A DNA stretch of 64,000 bases, taken from positions 1 to 64,000 of the forward strand of contig NZ_PDOC01000005.1 of the NCBI RefSeq assembly GCF_002760655.1. The letters are read 5' to 3'. Position numbers and translations under genes: made by a program. A model generated the notes under the pieces. The model saw nothing but the letters and a program-made list of their open reading frames with translations. It had not been told where the DNA came from and ran no database searches. Shown in pieces: positions 55,762 through 64,000 of this stretch (positions are counted from its first letter, which is position 1; every line of letters begins with the position of its first letter). The stretch comes from Massilia eurypsychrophila. GTDB lineage: Bacteria; Pseudomonadota; Gammaproteobacteria; Burkholderiales; Burkholderiaceae_D.

Positions 55762-58310
55762 TACCAGTCCTCCCTGACTGCGCGGATTGGGCCGCCCGAC
55801 AGCGCGTAGCGGCCGGACACGAGCGCCGTCAGCACGGACGCTGCCAGCAGCAGCGCGGCGACGGCGCCCAGCAGGCCCCACGGCAGGTGCAGCTGCATGG
55901 TCCAGTGGAACGACTGCGGGTTGACGACAAAGACGAGGATCAGGCTGATGAGCAGTCCGAGGCCGAAGCCGCACGCCACGCCGAGCGCCGTCAGCGCGCC
56001 GCCTTCGAGCGCGAGGATGCGCAGCACCTGGCCGCGGGTGACGCCGACGTGGCGCAGCATGCCGAATTCGCGCGCGCGCGCCAGGGTCTGCGCCGAGAAG
56101 GTGGCGGCGACGCCGGACAGGCCGATGGCAATCGCGATCGCCTCGAGCAGGTAGGTGACGGCGAAGCTGCGGTCGAAGATCTGCAGGCTCATGGCGCGGA
56201 TCTCGCCCGGTTCGGCCAGCTGCAGGCCGGCGCCGAAAGGCAGGGCGCGCACCTGCTTGACCAGTTCGGCCGAGGTGGCGCCGGGGCGCATCCACAATGC
56301 CGCGTCGCTGACGTCCTGGTCGCCGGTCAGCGCGCGGTAGTCGTCGAGTCGGATCTGCACCGAGCCGGCCTGGCTGGCATAGTCGCGCCAGGCGCCGGCA
56401 ATGAAGAACGTCTGCAGGCGGCCATTGAGCGGCACTTGCAGGGTTTGGCCGACCTTGACGGCGTACAGGTCGAGCATCGCTTCCGACACCCAGGCCGGCA
56501 TGCTGCCCGCCGGCGGCGCGGCGGGGGCGCCGACCAGCACCATCGCCTTGGCCGGATCGGCGACGTCGATGTGGCGGGCGATCAGCGAGATCGCGGGGCG
56601 CGCCGGGTCAAGCGAGACGTCGCGCGTACGCAGGAAATCGGCGCGGCCAACCGCGGGCAGGGCGGCGAGGGCGGCCTGCTGCGGCGGGCCGAAAGCGGCC
56701 GTATTGCCGGCCGCGGCCTGGCGCACGTACAGGTCGGCCGGCAGAATCTGCACCAGCCAGTCATCGACCGAGACGCGAAAGCTCGACACCATGATCGCCA
56801 TCGCCACCATCAGCGAAAAGCTCGACAGGATGCCGCCGAGCGCGATCGCCGCCTGGCCGGAGGCGTTGGCCAGGCGCGCCAGAGTCAGCGCCGGCACCGC
56901 GCGCTGGCTGCCGCGCGCCATGGCGATGCGGTTGACGGCGCCGAACACGAAGCTGGCCAGGCGCGGCATCATGCCGATGCCGCCGATCAGCAGCAGCGCG
57001 ATGGCGGCGTAGCCGAACAGCGGCAGGTCGAACAAGGGTGGAGCGAGCGTCAGCAGCGCGGCGACGACGAGGCAAACCAGCGACGGCCAGACGCGCGCCA
57101 GGCGCGACAGCGCCGCTTCGTCGCTGCCCGACTTGAGGGCGACGGCCGGCGCCGCGCGGGCCGCTTCGAAGGCCGGCGCCAGGCAGCCGAGCAAGGCGAC
57201 GCCAAGGCCGAGCGCAAAGAACACGAACGCGGCGATCGGGGTGAAGACGACGGTCGGGCGCACGCCGGAAAAGAAGCCGGCGCCCAGGTCGGCGCCGAAG
57301 TAGCGCAGCGCGGTGGCGGCCAGCGCGTAGCCGGCGGCGATGCCGAGCGCCGCGCCGATCAGGCCCAGGCTGGCGCCTTCGAGCAGCACCTGGCCGAGCA
57401 GTTGGCGCCGTTCGACACCGAGCACGCGCAGCAGCGCGAACTGGCTGCGGCGCCGGATCACCGACAGCGCCTGGGTGGAAAACACCAGGAAGGCGCCGGT
57501 AAACAAGGCCACCAGCGCGAGCACGGTCAGGTTGACGCGGTAGGCGCGCGAGAGCGTGTTGGTGCGGCTTTCCTGGTCGGCGTCGTTAGGCTGGGCGACC
57601 AGGAAGCGGCCGGGGAACTCGCGCTCCAGTTCAGTGGCCAGCGCGCGTTCGAAGGCGCCGCGATCGACGCCCTCGCGCAGCTTGAGGTCGATGCGCGAGA
57701 GCTTGCCGGCCAGGTTGAAGCGCCACTGCGTCGCGCCGATGTCCATCACGCCGAGGCGCTGGCCGGCGCGCGCGCGCAGCAGGGGGCCGGCCACGCGCAG
57801 CTTGAAGTCGGTGGCGCCGGCGCGCAGCACGACGCTGCTGCCGGTCGACGCTTTGAGCCACGTCATCGCGGCCGGCGACAGGAACACGGCGTCGTCGGCC
57901 AGCACGTCCATGCGGCGCTCGGCCGGCGGCACGCCCATCAGGTCGGGCGAAATGGCGCCGGCGCGAAACGGATCGAGGCCGATGATCTCGAGGGCGCCGC
58001 GCACGCCCGGGACGCCGGCCTCGATGGCGAGCACAGGGGAGGCGAGCGCCACACCGTCGCGCTGGGCCAGGCGCGGGTAGATCGCTTCGTCGAACAGCGC
58101 CTCGCGCCCGCTGACCTGGATGTCGGCCTGGCCAGCCAGGCTCTTGACGGCGGCGGAGAACTCGTTGAAGGCGGCGGCGTTGATCAGATGGATGGCGAAA
58201 CCCATGGACACGCCGACGGCGATGGCGGCGATGGCGAGCAGGGCGCGCACCGGATGGGCGCGCCATTCGCCAAACAGCAGCCAGCGCGACAGCAGGCCCG
58301 GCCCCGTCAC
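55761..58310 (-). CDS. FtsX-like ABC transporter permease (two-repeat type)
   Basis: An 849-residue inner-membrane protein with two FtsX/MacB repeats. It has an N-terminal helix (about 21-42), a first periplasmic domain, a helix cluster including LSVIRRRSQFALLRVLGVERRQLLGQVLLEG (about 270-300), a middle helix block, a second periplasmic domain, and a final FtsX block (AREFGMLRHVGVTRGQVLRILALEGG). Such permeases work with a separate LolD-like ATPase, usually the gene upstream; here the upstream gene is an FAD-linked oxidase instead, overlapping by 4 bases. The ATPase must come from elsewhere. Confidence 0.87.
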   Translation of the reverse strand: MTGPGLLSRWLLFGEWRAHPVRALLAIAAIAVGVSMGFAIHLINAAAFNEFSAAVKSLAGQADIQVSGREALFDEAIYPRLAQRDGVALASPVLAIEAGVPGVRGALEIIGLDPFRAGAISPDLMGVPPAERRMDVLADDAVFLSPAAMTWLKASTGSSVVLRAGATDFKLRVAGPLLRARAGQRLGVMDIGATQWRFNLAGKLSRIDLKLREGVDRGAFERALATELEREFPGRFLVAQPNDADQESRTNTLSRAYRVNLTVLALVALFTGAFLVFSTQALSVIRRRSQFALLRVLGVERRQLLGQVLLEGASLGLIGAALGIAAGYALAATALRYFGADLGAGFFSGVRPTVVFTPIAAFVFFALGLGVALLGCLAPAFEAARAAPAVALKSGSDEAALSRLARVWPSLVCLVVAALLTLAPPLFDLPLFGYAAIALLLIGGIGMMPRLASFVFGAVNRIAMARGSQRAVPALTLARLANASGQAAIALGGILSSFSLMVAMAIMVSSFRVSVDDWLVQILPADLYVRQAAAGNTAAFGPPQQAALAALPAVGRADFLRTRDVSLDPARPAISLIARHIDVADPAKAMVLVGAPAAPPAGSMPAWVSEAMLDLYAVKVGQTLQVPLNGRLQTFFIAGAWRDYASQAGSVQIRLDDYRALTGDQDVSDAALWMRPGATSAELVKQVRALPFGAGLQLAEPGEIRAMSLQIFDRSFAVTYLLEAIAIAIGLSGVAATFSAQTLARAREFGMLRHVGVTRGQVLRILALEGGALTALGVACGFGLGLLISLILVFVVNPQSFHWTMQLHLPWGLLGAVAALLLAASVLTALVSGRYALSGGPIRAVREDW

Positions 58311-59705
58311 AGTACTTTGCCGGGGTTCATGATGCCGAGCGGGTCGAGCGCGCCTTTAATGGCGCGCATCATGTCCAGTTCCACCTTCGATTTGTAGCGC
58401 GCCAGGTCGTCGCGCTTGAGGGCGCCGATGCCGTGTTCGGCCGAGATCGAGCCCTGGCAGGCGTCGACGCTGTCGTGCACGATGCGGCTGATGGCGGCCT
58501 GGTTGGCGAGGAACTGCTCGTGCGGTTCGCCGTCGGGCGGGGCGACGTTGTAGTGCAGGTTGCCGTCGCCGAGGTGGCCGAAGCAGACCACTTGGCACTG
58601 CGGGAAGGCCTGCTGCAGTTTGGCGCCGGTGCTGTCGATGAAGTCGGCGATGCTGGACGCCGGCAGCGAGATGTCGTGCTTGATGTTCTTGCCGGCGGCC
58701 GCCTGCGCCAGCGGAATGTGTTCGCGCAGCTGCCACAAGGCGCGCGACTGGGCGCTGGAAGTGGCCAGCACGGCGTCGTCGGCGAGGTCGAGTTCGACCG
58801 CTTGCTCGAGCCCGCCTTCCAGCAGCGCGACCGCGTGCTGCTCCGATTCGCTGCTCGACACTTCGAGCAGCACATAGTGCGCGTGGCGCTGGACGAACGG
58901 CTTGGGCAGGTGCGGAAAATGGGTGGCGACGAGCCGCATGCAGTAGTCCGACATCAGCTCGAAGCCCGTCAGGCTGGCGCCGCAGCGGTCCTGCATCAGG
59001 TTCAGCAGCGACAGCGCGTCGCGCGGCGAGGCCAGCGCGACGAGCGCGGTGAGCGTCGATTCGGGCAGCGGAAACAGCTTGAGGACGGCGCCGGTGATGA
59101 TGCCGAGCGTGCCTTCGGCGCCGATGAACAGGTCGCGCAGGTCGTAGCCGGTATTGTCCTTGCGCAGGCCGCGCAGGCCGTTCCAGATGTCGCCGTGCGG
59201 CGTGACCACTTCGAGGCCGAGGCACAGTTCGCGCGCGTTACCGTAGCGCAGCACGGCGGTGCCGCCGGCATTGGTCGACAGGTTGCCGCCGATAGTGCAG
59301 CTGCCTTCGGCCGCCAGCGACAGCGGGAACAGGCAGTCCTGCGCGGCCGCGGCCTGCTGGATGTCGAGCAGGATGCAGCCGGCGTCGACCGTCATGGTGC
59401 GGTTGACGGCGTCGATGGCGCGGATGCGGTTCAGGCGCGCCGTTGAGAGCACCACGGCCTGGCCGCTGGCGTCGGGCACGCCGCCGAGCACCAGGCCGGT
59501 GTTGCCGCCTTGCGGCACCAGCGCGATGCGCGCGTCGCTGCAGGCGCGCACCAGCGCCGCCACCTGCGCGCTGTCCTTCGGGCGCAGCACCGCCAGAGCG
59601 CGGCCAGTGAAGCGGCCGCGCCAGTCGGTCAGGTACGGCGCACAGTCCTGCTGCGATGTCAGCACGTAGTCGGGGCCGACGATGGCGCGGCAGCGCTGCA
59701 GGAAA

Positions 59706-59716
<11 letters not shown>
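58307..59716 (-). CDS. FAD-binding oxidase, GlcD / D-2-hydroxyglutarate dehydrogenase type
   Basis: A 469-residue flavoenzyme of the 4-hydroxybenzoate/vanillyl oxidase fold. The FAD-binding PCMH domain (VPQGGNTGLVLGGVP, GCTIGGNLSTNAGG-like SCTIGGNLSTNAGGTAVLRYG, GAEGTLGIITGAVLKL) is followed by the FAD-oxidase C domain (HLGDGNLHYNV, AEHGIGALKRD, DPLGIMNPGKVL). The best guess is D-2-hydroxyglutarate or D-lactate dehydrogenase. It is the third gene of wrbA, DUF2069, oxidase, permease, AttH with overlaps of 4, 11, 4 and 1 bases. Confidence 0.9.
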
Positions 59717-62135
<2,419 letters not shown>

Positions 62136-62154
62136 CGCAAGCGCATTTACGGCG

Positions 62155-62460
62155 TTACCAGCTGAGTTTGCCGGTCAGCATCTGCCAGTACATGATCCAG
62201 TCGGCGCGCAATGAAAACAGCGGCTGCGCGAACGACGCCGGCATGTTCTTCTCGAAGACGAAGTGGCCGATCCAGGCGCCACCGTAGCCGGCTATCAGCG
62301 CGGCAAGAATCCACCACGGCCTGCCGGTCACCACCAGCATCGCCAGCGCAACGAGCGCCAGCGACGAGCCGATGAAGTGCGTGCGCCGGCACATGCGGTC
62401 GGCATGCTGGGTCAGGTAGAACGGATAGAACTCGGCGAAACTGGCAATCTTGGCGACCAT
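62155..62460 (-). CDS. Mpo1-like (DUF962) membrane protein
   Basis: A 101-residue protein with motifs FYPFYLTQHADRMCRRTHFIGSS, GYGGAWIGHFVFEKNMPASFAQPLFSLRADW, the conserved His/Asn/Pro pattern of the YGL010w/Mpo1 family. The yeast member is an Fe(II) dioxygenase of fatty-acid alpha-oxidation; bacterial members are untested. Two hydrophobic helices. It lies 15 bases downstream of the hydrolase gene on the same strand. Confidence 0.83.
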   Translation of the reverse strand: MVAKIASFAEFYPFYLTQHADRMCRRTHFIGSSLALVALAMLVVTGRPWWILAALIAGYGGAWIGHFVFEKNMPASFAQPLFSLRADWIMYWQMLTGKLSW

Positions 62461-62475
62461 GCAATGCTCCTGGTT

Positions 62476-63285
62476 TTAAACGCTGGTGGCGGCGAACGCG
62501 AACAAGGCGTCGAGCACCGCGCCGGGCTGCTCGCTCATCAACGAGTGGCCGGCGTCGACGTGAACGATTTTGCCATGCGCGACGCACGACGTCAGCATTT
62601 TCGTCGAGCGCGCCGGCGTCATCATGTCCTTGCTGCCGACGATGAACAGCGTCGGGCACTGCAGCGCGCGCGCGGCCGCTTCGCCGTTGGCGTACGCATT
62701 GCAGGCGGTGAAGTCGGTGTGGAACAGGTGCTGCGGGTTGATCGCCGACATGCGCTGCATCAGCCGGCGCGACACGCCCATCGTGCTCACGCCCGCCGAC
62801 GGACAGGATGGATTTTGCGCCCGCATCGAATGCGAGAAGATATTGACCATGTCGATGGCGGCCGGTTCGTCGCTGCGCGAGGTCTCGAGCAGCGCGTCCG
62901 ACACCTTCATCGGGTAGGTCGTGCCCAGCATGGCGACGCCGCTGACGCGCTGCGGCGCCAGGTACGACGCCTCCAGCGCCACCAGCGAGCCCATGCTGTG
63001 CCCGACCAGCATGGCGCGCTCGACGCCGGCCGCGTCCAGCACCGCCAGCAGCCAGCCGGCCATGTCTTCGACGCTGGCCTTGGCGGCGCCCTTGCTGCGG
63101 CCGTGCCCGGGCAGGTCCACCGCCAGCACGTTGTAGCCGTGATGGGCGAAGTAGCGGGTCTGCTGGCTCCATACCGAATGGTCGTTCTGGGCGCCGTGGA
63201 TGAACACCACGGTCGGTCGCTCGGCATCGAAGGGCCGCCCGCCGGTGTAGCAGTATGCCTGCGCGCTTTCTGCAAGGAGGATCAT
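62476..63285 (-). CDS. Alpha/beta hydrolase
   Basis: A 269-residue cytosolic hydrolase. Oxyanion motif FIHGAQNDHSVW, LAVDLPGHGRS, nucleophile elbow GHSMGS (VGHSMGSLVALEA), acid region FIVGSKDMMTPA and catalytic His in VDAGHSLMSEQP, all complete. Substrate unknown. It begins 1 base after the stop of the metY-type gene, so cotranscribed with it. Confidence 0.88.
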   Translation of the reverse strand: MILLAESAQAYCYTGGRPFDAERPTVVFIHGAQNDHSVWSQQTRYFAHHGYNVLAVDLPGHGRSKGAAKASVEDMAGWLLAVLDAAGVERAMLVGHSMGSLVALEASYLAPQRVSGVAMLGTTYPMKVSDALLETSRSDEPAAIDMVNIFSHSMRAQNPSCPSAGVSTMGVSRRLMQRMSAINPQHLFHTDFTACNAYANGEAAARALQCPTLFIVGSKDMMTPARSTKMLTSCVAHGKIVHVDAGHSLMSEQPGAVLDALFAFAATSV

Positions 63286-63286
63286 G

Positions 63287-64000
63287 TCAGGCTCCTTTCT
63301 GCGACAGCTTCAGGCCGCGCGCGAGGTCTTCGATCAGGTCGTCCACATCTTCCAGGCCGACCGACAGGCGCATGGTGCCTTCCTTGATGCCGGAGGCGGC
63401 CAGCTGTTCGGCCGGCACGCGGAAGTGGGTGGTCGAGGCAGGGTGGATCACCAGCGACTTGGCGTCGCCGACGTTGGCCAGGTGCGAGAACACCTGCAGC
63501 GCGTCGACGAAGCGGCGGCCGGCGGCGCGGTCGCCCTTGAGGCTGAACGAGAACACCGCGCCGCAGCCTTTCGGCAGCAGCGTCTTGGCCAGTTCGTAGT
63601 CGGGGTGCGAATCGAGTTCCGGGTAGGAGATTGAATCGACCGCGGCGTGCGACTGCAGGAATGCGACCACCTTGCGGGTGTTGGCGACGTGGCGGTCCAT
63701 GCGCAGGCTGAGCGTCTCGATGCCCTGCAAAATGGCGAAGGCGTTGTGCGGGCTCATGACGGCGCCGAAGTCGCGCAGGCCTTCGCGGCGGGCGCGCAGG
63801 GCGAACGGCGCCACGGTCGACTCTTCGGCGAACACCATGCCGTGGAAGCCCTCGTAGGGTTCGCACAGTTCGCCGAAGTGGCCGTGTTCCTCGTAGGCGG
63901 CCTGCCAGTCGAAGGTGCCGCCGTCGACCAGCAGCCCACCGATGGCGGTGCCGTGCCCGCACAGGAACTTGGTGGCCGAGTGGAACACCAGGTCGGCGCC
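63287..64000 (-). CDS. metY: O-acetylhomoserine sulfhydrylase-like PLP enzyme (5' end outside window)
   Basis: The C-terminal ~237 residues of a Cys/Met-metabolism PLP enzyme; the frame is open to the right edge (first codons read G-A-D-L-V). The PLP lysine is in HSATKFLCGHGTAIGG. The region ESTVAPFALRARREGLRDFGAVMSPHNAF and the late SLVIHPASTTH match O-acetyl/succinyl-homoserine sulfhydrylases, which assimilate sulfide into homocysteine. MetZ or cystathionine gamma-synthase are close alternatives. Confidence 0.88.
   Translation of the reverse strand, partial: GADLVFHSATKFLCGHGTAIGGLLVDGGTFDWQAAYEEHGHFGELCEPYEGFHGMVFAEESTVAPFALRARREGLRDFGAVMSPHNAFAILQGIETLSLRMDRHVANTRKVVAFLQSHAAVDSISYPELDSHPDYELAKTLLPKGCGAVFSFSLKGDRAAGRRFVDALQVFSHLANVGDAKSLVIHPASTTHFRVPAEQLAASGIKEGTMRLSVGLEDVDDLIEDLARGLKLSQKGA

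Noticed and set aside
55887-58397. 836-residue plus-strand open frame opposite the FtsX permease
   Set aside because: Antisense shadow, rich in Arg/Gln/His/Gly, with no recognisable domain; the minus-strand permease is full length.

Overview
The window is a high-GC, densely packed chromosome segment of a betaproteobacterium, most likely Oxalobacteraceae in Burkholderiales (Massilia, Duganella or Janthinobacterium-like). This is inferred from gene content (prfB and lysS in one transcription unit, a phosphoglycerate-mutase-like gene translationally coupled to recJ, lolCD units, wrbA next to a DUF2069 gene, a PEP-CTERM protein, many methyl-accepting chemotaxis proteins) and not from any rRNA. 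No rRNA, tRNA or CRISPR array was seen.

Layout. 1-126: the 5' end of a group II intron (minus strand) next to the terminator of a POT peptide transporter (178-1692). 1972-3853: ppnN and a small coiled-coil membrane protein. 3893-9484 (minus): nfeD, slipin, prfB (with its programmed +1 frameshift), a HAD phosphatase and lysS. 9599-11608: a CpdB-like lipoprotein phosphoesterase. 11645-14343: a DUF2288 protein, a RES/Xre toxin-antitoxin pair with an operator-like palindrome over its -10, and a divergent TetR/MAPEG pair with a direct repeat between the two genes. 14351-19200 (minus): recJ with its partner, then two ferritin-like proteins. 19366-24112: an exact-register tandem duplication lolC-lolD-lolC-lolD followed by tatD. 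24104-31925: mixed housekeeping genes (alpha/beta hydrolases, a PEP-CTERM protein, comEC, dcd). 32054-34528: a TonB-dependent receptor.

34600-38375 is an accessory island. It is bounded by two direct copies of the 3' end of an Orn/Lys/Arg decarboxylase gene: a truncated copy at 34695-35459 and the intact gene at 38376-40628. It carries a small cassette that looks like a peptide export and processing system: an outer-membrane beta-barrel, a signal-peptide protein with an internal 'LSGQEMKETEG' double-glycine-like leader and a glycine-rich tail, a small two-helix membrane protein, and a periplasmic C39-type cysteine peptidase broken by two 1-bp deletions. Part of the island is visibly AT-rich.

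41166-47849 is an unusual carA-carB-chemoreceptor unit. CarB is 1270 residues instead of about 1075. It has an atypical MGS-like regulatory domain and an extra C-terminal domain that resembles nucleoside 2-deoxyribosyltransferases. 47924-49497 holds folA and thyA with a decayed EAL-domain fragment between them. 49532-54662 holds a threonine-aldolase-like enzyme, a Cache-type chemoreceptor and an MsbA-like exporter. 54691-60721 is a tightly overlapping minus-strand run (wrbA, DUF2069, FAD-linked oxidase, FtsX-like permease, AttH/CrtC-like lipocalin). The window ends with yihY, an Mpo1-like protein, an alpha/beta hydrolase and the 3' part of a metY-type sulfhydrylase that runs off the right edge.

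The strongest leads for new biology are the CarB fusion, the C39/beta-barrel/glycine-rich peptide cassette inside the decarboxylase duplication, and the doubled LolCD transporter. Functional statements come from reading motifs; no database search was possible.
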